This document shows, in pieces, positions 26,749 to 35,486 of a stretch of DNA of 64,000 nucleotides (positions within the stretch are counted from its first letter, which is position 1; every line of letters begins with the position of its first letter). The DNA is from an uncultured Parvularculaceae bacterium (GTDB lineage: Bacteria; Pseudomonadota; Alphaproteobacteria; Caulobacterales; Parvularculaceae): contig CAJXLJ010000002.1 of assembly GCA_913055785.1 (NCBI GenBank), forward strand, positions 121,203 to 185,202. Reading direction: 5' to 3'. The notes beneath the pieces were generated by a model. The model was not told the DNA's origin, did no database searches, and was given only the letters and a program-made list of their open reading frames with translations. Position numbers and translations under genes: made by a program.

Positions 26749-27612
26749 CTAGTCCACATCCGTCAGGCGCCGGATGAGGCTCGACGTATCCCAGCGCCCG
26801 CCGCCCATAGCCTGCACGTCTGCATAGAACTGATCGACCAGCGCCGTCAGCGGCAGCCGGGCGCCGTTTTCACGCGCTTCAGCCAGCGCGATGCGCAGAT
26901 CCTTACGCATCCAGTCGACGGCGAAACCGAACTCGAATTCATCGGACGCCATGGTCCGGGCGCGATTGTCCATCTGCCAGCTTTGCGCAGCGCCGCCGGA
27001 AATCGCCTCCAGCGCTTTTTCGATATCGAGCCCCGAACGGGCCGCGAAATGAACGCCTTCCGACAGACCCTGCACGATCCCGGCGATGCAGATCTGGTTG
27101 ACGGCCTTGCAGAGCTGGCCATGCCCCGCCGGCCCCACATGCACGATCCGGGCGCCAAAAGCTTTCATCGCCGGACGCGCGAGCTCAACATGAGCGCCGT
27201 CGCCGCCGCACATGATTGCAAGCTTTCCGTTTTCGGCGCCCGCCTGACCGCCTGAAACCGGCGCATCGACAAACCCGGCGCCGACTTCCGTAAAAGCCTC
27301 ATGCAGTCGCCGCGCAAGCGCCGGCGAGCCGGTCGTATGATCGACGACAACCGCGCCTGTCGAAACCGCGCCAGCGATCGCATTCGCCACCGCCGCCACG
27401 TCCGGATCATCGCCAAGGCACATGAAGACAAGATCAGCGCCCTTTACCGCTTCCTCCGGCGTTTCCGCCAAGGCGCCACGATGCTCGTCAGTCCACTTTT
27501 GCGCCTTGGATAGAGTGCGGTTATAGACCGTGACGTCGAACTTGTTCTTCGCGAGCCATCCGGCCATCGGATAACCCATGACGCCGAGGCCGAGAAAAGC
27601 GGCTTTTTTCAT
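26749..27612 (-). CDS. NAD(P)-dependent beta-hydroxyacid dehydrogenase (3-hydroxyisobutyrate dehydrogenase family)
   Basis: A 287-residue oxidoreductase with a Rossmann N-terminus (GLGVMGYPMAGWL, residues 8-20), the substrate-binding DAPVSGGQAGAENGKL (116-131), and the catalytic lysine Lys169 in GHGQLCKAVNQ. These are the four classic family motifs. Arginines in VYNRT suggest NADP preference over NAD, which is inference. It begins 1 bp downstream of the flavin reductase stop and precedes the acyl-CoA dehydrogenase. Valine degradation (3-hydroxyisobutyrate to methylmalonate semialdehyde) is possible, but succinic-semialdehyde or glyoxylate reductases share these motifs. Confidence 0.88.
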   Translation of the reverse strand: MKKAAFLGLGVMGYPMAGWLAKNKFDVTVYNRTLSKAQKWTDEHRGALAETPEEAVKGADLVFMCLGDDPDVAAVANAIAGAVSTGAVVVDHTTGSPALARRLHEAFTEVGAGFVDAPVSGGQAGAENGKLAIMCGGDGAHVELARPAMKAFGARIVHVGPAGHGQLCKAVNQICIAGIVQGLSEGVHFAARSGLDIEKALEAISGGAAQSWQMDNRARTMASDEFEFGFAVDWMRKDLRIALAEARENGARLPLTALVDQFYADVQAMGGGRWDTSSLIRRLTDVD

Positions 27613-27613
27613 A

Positions 27614-28090
27614 TCAGCGCTTGTCCGTCATGTAGTTGCTCGCAAAATAAATGAGCGGCGCGCCGGCTGTGCTGTCAAATTCGACAACCTCGCCGATCAG
27701 AATCACATGATCGCCCGCCTTGTGGCGCGCATGAACGCGGCAATCAAAGCCTGCCAGGCGATGCTTGAGAAGCGGCGCGCCTGTCTGACGGATTTCAACT
27801 TCGTCGTCTCTGAACGGCGTCGGTGAAAATTGCGCATACCGCGCCGAGAGATCCTGCTGGTCCGCCGCCAGGACGCTGATCGCGTAACTGTCCGCCCCCA
27901 TAAACGCCGGATAGGATGCGGCGGTAGTTTCAAGGCACCACAAGACAAGCGGCGGTTCGAGAGAGACGGACGTAAAGGAATTGATGGTGATCGCCGCGTA
28001 GCCGCCTTTGGGGCCGCGACAGGCGGCCACCGCCACCCCGGTCGCAAACCGGGCGAAAGCGTCTTTCAGGGGCCTGTACTGGTCATTCAT
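27614..28090 (-). CDS. Flavin reductase-like FMN-binding protein
   Basis: A 158-residue split-barrel flavoprotein of the HpaC/flavin-reductase group, which reduces FMN or FAD with NAD(P)H for a partner monooxygenase. The hallmark segments are FATGVAVAACRGPKGGYAAITINSF (start, residues ~14-38, partly shown), SLEPPLVLWCL, YAISVLAADQQDLSARYA, and the final FDCRVHARHKAGDHVILIGEV with the HxxGDH box. It heads a three-gene minus-strand group with the dehydrogenase (1-bp gap) and acyl-CoA dehydrogenase. No monooxygenase partner is adjacent. Confidence 0.9.
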   Translation of the reverse strand: MNDQYRPLKDAFARFATGVAVAACRGPKGGYAAITINSFTSVSLEPPLVLWCLETTAASYPAFMGADSYAISVLAADQQDLSARYAQFSPTPFRDDEVEIRQTGAPLLKHRLAGFDCRVHARHKAGDHVILIGEVVEFDSTAGAPLIYFASNYMTDKR

Positions 28091-28258
28091 GGGCGGGCTT
28101 CCAGAGCGGCGTTAACGTTTCGGTAACGTATTGATAAAATTGACCCTTGTGCGCCTATCATCAATTCGGGAAAATAAAAAGCGCCGTACGCCGCCGGCAA
28201 GACATGCCTCGAGGCCAGACGTTCACATAATTAGCGGGACACGCCAGACTAACACCCT

Positions 28259-30115
28259 ATGGAATCACTGATTGACGCGCCCTGGCAGATGTGGGCGACG
28301 CTGGCGATTATCGGCGTCACTATTGTCGTTTACACGATCGACCGCTTCCCGCTGGAACTGGTCTCCGGCGGCGTTATTGTCGCCTTGCTGGCGCTTTTCC
28401 TGGCGGCCCCGCTGGAGGATAACGGCGTCAATCAGCTGACGACGGAAACCCTCCTGTCGGGTTTCGCCAGCCCCGCCCTGTTCGCCATTCTGGGATTGCT
28501 GATCGTCGGTCAGGGAATGTTTCAGTCCGGCGCGCTCGAGCACCCGACGGAATATCTCTTAAGGGCTTACGACAAGCAGCCGATCCTCATTACGGCGGCG
28601 ATCTTCCTGTTCATCATGGCCGTTAGCGCGTTTCTCAACAATACGCCTGTGGTCGTCATGTTTATCCCGATCATGGCCGCGCTCGCCCAGCAGGGTAAGA
28701 TATCGGTTTCACGTTTCATGATGCCTCTATCCTATCTTTCAATTTTCGGCGGCATGACGACGATCATCGGCTCATCCACCAACCTCCTTGCGCTCCAATC
28801 CTATCGCGCGACGACTGGCGGCGAGATAGGATTTTTCGAGCTGACGCCGATGGGCTCGCTCCTCGCCGGCGCCGGCGTCATCTACATGCTGACCGCCGGA
28901 CGCTGGCTGATGCCGATCCGGCAAAACCCCAACCAGACCGCAATCAACGAGCGCGAGGGCAAACATTTCATCGCGCAGATCGAAATCACCCGCGGCCACC
29001 CGCTGATTGGCAAGGGGCCGATTTCCGGGCTCTTCGTCGATCTGCCGGATATCACCGTACGCATGGTGCAGCGCCGGGAAAAAGCGATTTTGCCGCCCTT
29101 CGACGATTTCGCATTCAAGTCCGGCGACGTGGTGATTGTCGCCGCGACGCGCACGGCGCTCACCAGCCTTTTGAAGTCCAATCCTGAGATGCTGGAAGGC
29201 CTGATGGCCGAAACCTCGATCGCCGACGAGGAAGACGGATCGGTCCAGCGTTCGACCCAGCTCACAATGGTGGAAGCGATTGTCGCACCGGGTTCGCGGC
29301 TGATCGGCCGCTCAATCGCCCAGATCGGCTTTCATGCGCAGACAGATTGCGTCATCGTCGGAATCGAACGCCGCAGCCGCATGATTCGCACGCAGATGAA
29401 TACGATCCGGCTTGAAGCGGGCGATGTGCTCCTTATCCTTGGCGATATCAACGACATCAGAAATCTGCGGTCAGATCGCGATATCCTGCTGCTTGAATGG
29501 TCAATGCAAGGCCTGCCTGACCCACGCAACGCCCGCGTTGCAGCCTTTATATTTGCAGCGATCATCGCTGCTACAGCAACCGGCTTCGCGCCGATCGCCG
29601 TCGCCGCGATTACCGGCGCCACCGCTATGGTCGCTACGGGCTGTCTGAATGTCCGTCAGGCCGCGCGCGCCATTGACCGGCGCATCTATCTTCTGATCGG
29701 CGCCTCGCTCGCCATGGGCGCAGCGCTGGAACGCACCGGCGGCGCCGCCCTTATCGGCGAAGGGATTTCTTCAGCGGTTGGCGGACTTGGACCGACGGCT
29801 GTGCTGTCTGCTTTCTTCATTCTTTGCGCCGGACTGACAAACGTTCTCTCCAACAACGCGACAGCGGTGTTGTTCACGCCAATTGCGGTGAGCGCCGCGC
29901 GCCAACTCGGCATCGACGAACACATCCTCGTCCTGACGGTGATCTTCGGTTCGAACTGCTCTTTCGCGACGCCGGTCGCCTATCAGACGAACCTTCTGGT
30001 GATGAGCCCCGGTCATTACAAGTTCAGGGATTTTATGGTTGTCGGCGGGCCGTTAATCATCTTGATCTGGCTGGTCTATACGATCGTCGCACCCTTTTAT
30101 TACGGGCTGAATTAG
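28259..30115 (+). CDS. SLC13/DASS-family permease with two TrkA-C domains
   Basis: A 618-residue sodium/anion symporter-like inner-membrane protein. N-terminal helices (residues ~10-220) include the NNTPVVVMFIPI and SSTNLL hairpin signature. Two central cytosolic TrkA-C (RCK-C) domains follow, about 230-310 and 330-410, each ending in GDVVIV or GDVLLI. The second half of the permease (420-618) holds the repeat signature SNNATAVLFTPIA and NCSFATPVAYQTN. This layout is typical of bacterial sulfate/tungstate/dicarboxylate transporters of the family. The substrate is not evident; the sulfur genes here are 24 kb away. Confidence 0.9.
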   Translation: MESLIDAPWQMWATLAIIGVTIVVYTIDRFPLELVSGGVIVALLALFLAAPLEDNGVNQLTTETLLSGFASPALFAILGLLIVGQGMFQSGALEHPTEYLLRAYDKQPILITAAIFLFIMAVSAFLNNTPVVVMFIPIMAALAQQGKISVSRFMMPLSYLSIFGGMTTIIGSSTNLLALQSYRATTGGEIGFFELTPMGSLLAGAGVIYMLTAGRWLMPIRQNPNQTAINEREGKHFIAQIEITRGHPLIGKGPISGLFVDLPDITVRMVQRREKAILPPFDDFAFKSGDVVIVAATRTALTSLLKSNPEMLEGLMAETSIADEEDGSVQRSTQLTMVEAIVAPGSRLIGRSIAQIGFHAQTDCVIVGIERRSRMIRTQMNTIRLEAGDVLLILGDINDIRNLRSDRDILLLEWSMQGLPDPRNARVAAFIFAAIIAATATGFAPIAVAAITGATAMVATGCLNVRQAARAIDRRIYLLIGASLAMGAALERTGGAALIGEGISSAVGGLGPTAVLSAFFILCAGLTNVLSNNATAVLFTPIAVSAARQLGIDEHILVLTVIFGSNCSFATPVAYQTNLLVMSPGHYKFRDFMVVGGPLIILIWLVYTIVAPFYYGLN

Positions 30116-30284
30116 ACTTATTTCGCACACGCAGCAATTGTTGCGCGTCCAAAAACCGCAAATATTGCGCTTTGCGTCAACGCCACAGTTCTAGATATTC
30201 TAAATATTTGCCTCTTCCCGGGTTTACTTGATCCGTTCTGCGCCTAATCCTGTGCAAAAGTAAAAAGCTCTGAGGGGTAATCTC

Positions 30285-32207
30285 ATGCGTATTCTCATCG
30301 CAGCGTTATTCACGCTGCTTGCCGGCCCTGCAATCGCCCAGGCGCCGCTCGAAGCCTATGGCGAAACCCCGGAAATACGGTCTATCGATTTTTCACCCGA
30401 TGGTAGCCGGTTCGCCTTCTTTCTACGTAACGAAGGCAAACAACTGATGGTCGTTTTCGAGAACGGCAAGGGCAATATCGGCGTAACTGATCTAGGAGAG
30501 GCCAAGCCTCGAGGCTTGGTTTTCGTTTCGAACCACCACGTGCTGTTTTACGTTTCCGAAACATCCAAAGCCTGGAAGGGCGGCTTCGAAAACACTCAGG
30601 CCTTCAGTTTCAATATTGAAACCGGCGAGGTGATGCATCCCGCGGAAAAAGAACATCGTTTTCGGTTTTATAACGCCACCGCAGGCTTTTCGCCTACGCC
30701 AACGAGCGATCCTGACACCGCCCACTTTACCGCCCGCGTCGGCCAGAAGGGAGATCGCCCCTCCTCCGCACTGCTGAAAGGGAACCTGAAAACCGGTAAA
30801 GCCAAAATTGTTGCTAAGGGCAGTCCTTATACGATTGATTGGTTGATCACCGAGGACGGCGTTATCATCGGGCGCGAAGACTTTAACGACGAAAACAACT
30901 ACTACAGGATTTACACTTACCGGAACGGAAGCTCCGAACTTGTCTATGAAGAGCGCGACATCGAAAGGCCGACTGTCACGTTATCTTCTTATCTACCCGA
31001 TCAATCGGCGCTGCTTGTCTGGCGGGAAATTGAGGGACAGCCCTACAATACTCTTCACAAGCTTTCCTTCGACGGAGAAATTTCAGAGCCAGTCTACGAT
31101 TCGGCGCAACGGAATCTCGGCGGTCTTTACACCGATGACTGGGACAAAATGATCGGGGTCTGGTACGCTGGGCTAAGACCTTCCTACTATTTTCTCGACT
31201 CGGCTCTTGACGCGGATATGAAAAATTTGTCCGCCGCCGCTCCTCATGACAGCGTGAGCCTTGTTGATTGGATCGGTGATTTCGAAAAGCTCGTTTTATA
31301 TGTAGATGGAGGAAAAACTTCGCCTGCCTATTTCCTATATGACCGCGCCACCGGCAGCCTCGAGAAAGTTACAAACACATATCTGCGCATTCCAGATGAG
31401 GAAATCGAACCCGTCGATCTTATCGACTACCCTGCGCGCGACGGATTGTTGATTCCTTCACTGCTCACGCACCCGCGCGGCGCAAAGCCCGGAGACAAGC
31501 TCCCGCTGATCGTATACCCCCATGGCGGACCTGAATCCTATGTCTCGCTTGGTTTCAACTATCGCGCCCAGTATTTCGCCAGCCGCGGTTATATCGTTCT
31601 GCAACCAAACTTTCGCGGCTCAACCGGCTTTGGCGTCGCGCATCGCCGCGCGGGCTATGGGGAATGGGGCGGCAAGATGCAGGACGACATTACCGATGGC
31701 GTAAATCACCTGATTAACAACGGTTGGGCAGACCCTAATCGTGTCTGTATCATGGGCGCCAGCTATGGCGGTTACGCAGCCCTTGCCGGTGGAGCCTTTA
31801 CACCTGACCTTTATCAATGTGTTATCGCTGTTGCGCCGGTCACAGACATGAATATGATGGTCGAAGACGATAAGAGCGATTACGGCAAACACAGCGCCAC
31901 AATGGATTATCTTGAAGAGCTGTTAGGCGACATGATCAATGATCCTGAAAAGCTTGCAGCAATCTCGCCAGCGAACGCCGCTGGCGCCTTCAAGGCGCCG
32001 GTGCTGCTGCTTCACGGTACAGACGACACCGTTGTTCCCTTCAAACATAGCGAGAAGATGGATGCAAACCTTAACGCCGCCAGAAAACCTGTGACATTCG
32101 TCACCCTCGAGGGTGAAGATCATTATATGTCTTTCAGCGAAACCCGCCTTCAGGCGCTTCAGGAGATCGACCGTTTCGTACGGGAGACAATCGGACCGGC
32201 CCAGTAA
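30285..32207 (+). CDS. S9-family prolyl oligopeptidase-like peptidase, exported
   Basis: A 640-residue serine peptidase with a signal peptide (cleavage near AIA-QAP, residue ~19), an N-terminal beta-propeller with WD-like strands (about 25-375), and a C-terminal alpha/beta-hydrolase domain. The nucleophile is the serine of GASYGGYAAL, the acid is the aspartate in HGTDDTVVPF, and the histidine is in EGEDHYMS. It resembles acylaminoacyl-peptidase/DPP-type enzymes of marine alphaproteobacteria and should trim peptides in the periplasm. Base composition is slightly more AT-rich than its neighbours, a weak hint of transfer. A terminator follows at 32225-32260. Confidence 0.93.
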   Translation: MRILIAALFTLLAGPAIAQAPLEAYGETPEIRSIDFSPDGSRFAFFLRNEGKQLMVVFENGKGNIGVTDLGEAKPRGLVFVSNHHVLFYVSETSKAWKGGFENTQAFSFNIETGEVMHPAEKEHRFRFYNATAGFSPTPTSDPDTAHFTARVGQKGDRPSSALLKGNLKTGKAKIVAKGSPYTIDWLITEDGVIIGREDFNDENNYYRIYTYRNGSSELVYEERDIERPTVTLSSYLPDQSALLVWREIEGQPYNTLHKLSFDGEISEPVYDSAQRNLGGLYTDDWDKMIGVWYAGLRPSYYFLDSALDADMKNLSAAAPHDSVSLVDWIGDFEKLVLYVDGGKTSPAYFLYDRATGSLEKVTNTYLRIPDEEIEPVDLIDYPARDGLLIPSLLTHPRGAKPGDKLPLIVYPHGGPESYVSLGFNYRAQYFASRGYIVLQPNFRGSTGFGVAHRRAGYGEWGGKMQDDITDGVNHLINNGWADPNRVCIMGASYGGYAALAGGAFTPDLYQCVIAVAPVTDMNMMVEDDKSDYGKHSATMDYLEELLGDMINDPEKLAAISPANAAGAFKAPVLLLHGTDDTVVPFKHSEKMDANLNAARKPVTFVTLEGEDHYMSFSETRLQALQEIDRFVRETIGPAQ

Positions 32208-32224
32208 GACGGCTTTCATTAACC

Positions 32225-32260
32225 AATGGGCGCGTTCTTCGCCGGAACGCGCCCATTTTG
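32225..32260 (+). terminator. Rho-independent terminator
   Basis: A perfect 13-bp stem (32225-32237 pairing with 32245-32257) with a 7-nt loop ends in a short T-rich stretch. It follows the S9 peptidase stop by 17 bp and should end its transcript. The T run is short, so termination may be moderate. Confidence 0.85.
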
Positions 32261-32304
32261 TTGCTCAAGCGATAATCGCCCGCTAAGATTCTCTTAGTAG
32301 GATC

Positions 32305-33069
32305 ATGACGATGAGCAACGAAGAATTCGCCCGGCGGTTCGGCCTTGAGGGCGGTGAGTTTTACATCACCGCCCCGGCCCCATGCCCTTATCTGGCCGGC
32401 AAACGCGAACGTAAGGTCTTTTCCTATTTAAGCGGCGACGGCGCCTCCTCTACCAACGCGCTCCTCACCCGCCGGGGGTTCCGGCGCTCCCAGAACATCA
32501 TTTATCTGCCGGCCTGCGAGGGCTGCAGCGCCTGCGTGCCGGTGCGGATCGTTGTCGACGATTTCAAGCTCTCCCGCTCGCGCAAACGGGCGCTGACCCG
32601 CAACGCCGACCTTCACCGCCGCATCAAGGGGCCGCGCGCCACCGGCGAGCAATTCTCGATCCTGCGCGCCTATCTTGACGACCGCCACGGCGACGGCGGC
32701 ATGGCCGACATGACCGTGCTCGACTACGCCTCAATGGTGGAGGAAACCGCCGTCGACACCATGATCGTCGAGTATCGCAAACGCGACGCGGACGGCGAGG
32801 ATCGGCTGATCGCGGCGGCGCTCACCGACCGGCTTACCGACGGCCTTTCCATGGTTTACAGCTTCTTTGAACCGGAAGAATCGGCGCGCAGCCTCGGGCG
32901 CTTCATGATCCTCGACCACATCGCCCTCGCCGCCGAGCTTGGCGTGCCTTATGTCTATCTCGGCTACTGGGTCCAGGGCTCGCGGAAAATGGACTACAAG
33001 ACCGAGTTCCAGCCGCTCGAAAAACTCACCGCAAACGGCTGGGTGCGCATGGATCGCCTCACCGGCTGA
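32305..33069 (+). CDS. bpt: Aspartate/glutamate leucyltransferase
   Basis: Transfers leucine from leucyl-tRNA to N-terminal Asp or Glu of proteins, marking them for the ClpS/ClpAP N-degron pathway. The 254-residue protein has an N-terminal ATE domain with cysteines in APCPYLAGKRERKVF and the CEGCSACVPVRI cluster (residues ~72-83), then the C-terminal half with SMVYSFFEPEESARSLGRFMILDHI and YLGYWVQGSRKMDYK, the signature of the Ate/Bpt fold. Length matches bacterial Bpt. A second in-frame ATG two codons downstream is an alternative start. Confidence 0.94.
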   Translation: MTMSNEEFARRFGLEGGEFYITAPAPCPYLAGKRERKVFSYLSGDGASSTNALLTRRGFRRSQNIIYLPACEGCSACVPVRIVVDDFKLSRSRKRALTRNADLHRRIKGPRATGEQFSILRAYLDDRHGDGGMADMTVLDYASMVEETAVDTMIVEYRKRDADGEDRLIAAALTDRLTDGLSMVYSFFEPEESARSLGRFMILDHIALAAELGVPYVYLGYWVQGSRKMDYKTEFQPLEKLTANGWVRMDRLTG

Positions 33070-33160
33070 AACGGCTCCTCAATAACGAGTTCATTTTGCC
33101 TCTCGCCTTGGCGCGAGGTAGCCTGAAGCTCTTATCAGTTAAGTTCGAGCGAGTTTCCCC

Positions 33161-33538
33161 ATGCCCAAATCCTCTCTGCTGACAATCATCCTCGCGCCGC
33201 TCTTCCTCTCCGCCTGCGCTGGCCCGCCCTTCAGCTATGCCGAAGACCGCTGCGTCGGTTCCGCCAACCAATGCCGCTCAAGCTGCATCGGGATCAATGA
33301 CGGCCCGGCGCAAGCCGCCTGTTACGCCCGCTGCCAGGATCGGGAATCCACCTGCTATTCAACCGGCTATGACGGCGTTGGGTCGTCGCTTTCGGAGGAA
33401 AGCCTTATCGGTCTTAAAAAATCCGAGGCGGAAAAACAGGCCGATTACGAGCGCTGGAAGGCGAAAAAGGCCCGCGAAGAGGCGGAAGATCAGGCGACGG
33501 CTCCTCAGTCTGGCCAGATGGCGCCCCAGGAGGAATAA
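33161..33538 (+). CDS. Cysteine-rich small lipoprotein of unknown function
   Basis: I do not recognise this 125-residue protein. It has a lipoprotein signal with LSAC (cysteine 19). The mature N-terminal part has seven cysteines between residues ~31 and 66 (patterns CVGSANQCRSSC, CYARC, CYS), consistent with disulfides or metal binding. The C-terminal 50 residues are charged, Lys/Glu/Gln-rich and probably helical then disordered. It lies 52 bp upstream of the TRAP substrate-binding protein gene on the same strand, so it may be the first gene of that operon. Confidence 0.8.
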   Translation: MPKSSLLTIILAPLFLSACAGPPFSYAEDRCVGSANQCRSSCIGINDGPAQAACYARCQDRESTCYSTGYDGVGSSLSEESLIGLKKSEAEKQADYERWKAKKAREEAEDQATAPQSGQMAPQEE

Positions 33539-33590
33539 TAATCCCGACTCGAATCACAAAGAGCGACAGAACGCGCCGGACGGGAGAAAC

Positions 33591-34697
33591 ATGATCAAAA
33601 GACGACACCTGCTGGCGGGCGGCGTCGCCGGTCTCGCCGGGGCTTGCGATTGCGGCGTCCCGGCCGGGCTTGAGAATGTCGGCGGCGCGCTCCAATCCCG
33701 CGAGCTCAAAATGGTGACCACCTGGCCGAAAGATTTTCCCGGCCTCGGAACCATGGCCGAGCGCACCGCGCAGTTCATCACCGAAATGTCCGGCGGCGCG
33801 ATGCGCGTCAAGGTCTATGCGGCGGGCGAACTCGTCAGCGCTTTTGAAAGCTTTGATGCGGTTTCGAGCGGCGCGGCGGATATTTATCACGGTGCGGAAT
33901 ATTACTGGGTCGGCAAGTCTCCGGCCTTTGCATTTTTCACCGCCGTGCCGTTCGGCATGACAGCGAACGAAATCATGGCGTGGACGGAGTTTGGCGGCGG
34001 TCAGGAGCTATGGGACGAACTTTCGGCGCGTTTCAACATCAAGCCGTTCGCGGCCGGCAATACCGGTCATCAGCTCGCCGGCTGGTACAAGCGCGAAATC
34101 AATTCGCTTGAGGACCTGCGCGGCATGAAAATCCGCATGCCGGGTCTCGGCGGGGAAGTCCTGCGCCGCATCGGCGCCTCCGCCGTCGCACTGTCCGGCG
34201 GCGAAATCTATCAGGCGCTGCAGACCGGCGCCATCGACGGCACAGAATGGGTCGGCCCGTGGAACGATCTCGCTTTCGGTTTCTACCGCGAGGCGAAATA
34301 TTATTACTGGCCCGGCATTCACGAACCGGGCGCGCAGCTCGGCGTCGGCGTCAATCTCAATCTCTGGAACGGTCTTTCGTTGCAGGAAAAATCGATTATC
34401 GAAGGCGCCTGTCACCGCGCCAATCACTTGTCGATCGCCGAATATATCCATCACAACGCCACTGCGCTCGATCAGCTGGTCGAGGATCATGGCGTACAAT
34501 TGCGGCGCATGCCTGATGACGTGCTCGCCGCCCTCGCCCGGGAATCGAAGATCGTTCTCGAAGAAACCGCCGGAACCGACGACATTACGCGCCGCGTCTA
34601 TGAGAGCTTCAAAACTTCACTTGAACGCTCGATGGCCTGGGACCGCATCTCCGACGAGGCCTATATGAGCATTCGCCGAGAAGTGTTTTCGCTTTAA
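33591..34697 (+). CDS. dctP: TRAP transporter substrate-binding protein (TakP-like)
   Basis: Periplasmic receptor of a tripartite ATP-independent transporter. The 368-residue protein starts at 33591 (GGGAGAAAC upstream); the open frame further upstream overlaps the lipoprotein gene and was rejected. The signal begins MIKRRHLLAGGVAG, twin-arginine-like without a strict consensus. The mature part has VTTWPKDFPGLGTMAERTA, the conserved-arginine helix LRGMKIRMPGLGGEVLRR, and DGTEWVGPWNDL with YYYWPGIHEPG, signatures of the 2-oxoacid/lactate-binding TakP group. That makes pyruvate, other 2-oxoacids or lactate the likeliest ligands. Confidence 0.93.
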   Translation: MIKRRHLLAGGVAGLAGACDCGVPAGLENVGGALQSRELKMVTTWPKDFPGLGTMAERTAQFITEMSGGAMRVKVYAAGELVSAFESFDAVSSGAADIYHGAEYYWVGKSPAFAFFTAVPFGMTANEIMAWTEFGGGQELWDELSARFNIKPFAAGNTGHQLAGWYKREINSLEDLRGMKIRMPGLGGEVLRRIGASAVALSGGEIYQALQTGAIDGTEWVGPWNDLAFGFYREAKYYYWPGIHEPGAQLGVGVNLNLWNGLSLQEKSIIEGACHRANHLSIAEYIHHNATALDQLVEDHGVQLRRMPDDVLAALARESKIVLEETAGTDDITRRVYESFKTSLERSMAWDRISDEAYMSIRREVFSL

Positions 34698-34700
34698 GTC

Positions 34701-35486
34701 ATGCTTGATCTCACCGGCGACATTTTGAACTGGCTTGCGGCGGGCGTCGTCTTTCCGTTGATGCTGCTACCGCTCGCGGCGCTTGTTTTTAGCGCGCGCA
34801 ATTCAACACTTGTCGCGACGATGTTATGGGCGGTTTTGACTGCGCTCGTTGCCGGCGCGGGCGTTCTGTTTCTCACCCTCGCCCCCAGAATGGAACCGGC
34901 GCTCCCGGGAAACGCCTACTGGCTGGCTGGCTTCGCGCTTTTGTCGGCGATAATCGTGGCCGCGCTAGGCGGACCGGCGAAAGCGAGCGGACGCCTCTCC
35001 GTCATCGCAGAACCTGTAGTGCGGGTCACGGGCCGCATCGTCATGTGGCTTTTGATCCTGATGGCGCTTGTTCAGTTCGCCGTCGTGGTGCTGCGTTACG
35101 TTTTCGGCGTCAATTTCATCTTCATGCAGGAATCGATCACCTATATGCACGGCGCCGTTTTCTTGCTCGCCGGAGGCTACGCACTGCTTACGGACGACCA
35201 TGTGCGCGTCGACATTTTTTACCGCGGCGCTTCGAAAAGGAAAAAAGCGCTGGTCGACTTTATCGGGAGCTATCTCCTGCTCTTCCCGCTTTGCCTGCTC
35301 CTGTTCTGGACGGCCTCACCCTATGTAGCGACTTCCTGGTCGGTGGGTGAAGGCTCAGCTGAAACCTCCGGCATCCAGGGTGTTTTCATCCTTAAATCGT
35401 TCATTCCGGCTTACGCGCTGCTGCTCGCCATGGCGGGTTTTGTCATCGCCGCCCGCGCCGGCGACATCTTGCGGGAGCGCGGCTAG
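34701..35486 (+). CDS. dctQ: TRAP transporter small permease, N-terminally extended (DctQ)
   Basis: Membrane subunit bridging receptor and large permease. The DctQ domain proper occupies residues ~110-261, with VLRYVFGVNFIFMQE, the DDHVRVDIFYRGASKRKK element, and helices to the end. Ahead of it are about 100 extra residues with three predicted transmembrane helices (10-30, 36-60, 72-90), so the 261-residue protein is longer than a usual DctQ of 160-190. It starts 3 bp after dctP, and its stop overlaps the GTG start of dctM by one base. Confidence 0.9.
   Translation: MLDLTGDILNWLAAGVVFPLMLLPLAALVFSARNSTLVATMLWAVLTALVAGAGVLFLTLAPRMEPALPGNAYWLAGFALLSAIIVAALGGPAKASGRLSVIAEPVVRVTGRIVMWLLILMALVQFAVVVLRYVFGVNFIFMQESITYMHGAVFLLAGGYALLTDDHVRVDIFYRGASKRKKALVDFIGSYLLLFPLCLLLFWTASPYVATSWSVGEGSAETSGIQGVFILKSFIPAYALLLAMAGFVIAARAGDILRERG

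Noticed and set aside
33237..33590. Long upstream extension of the TRAP receptor frame
   Set aside because: It lies in another frame of the cysteine-rich lipoprotein gene; the ATG at 33591 has a ribosome-binding site and opens a proper signal peptide.
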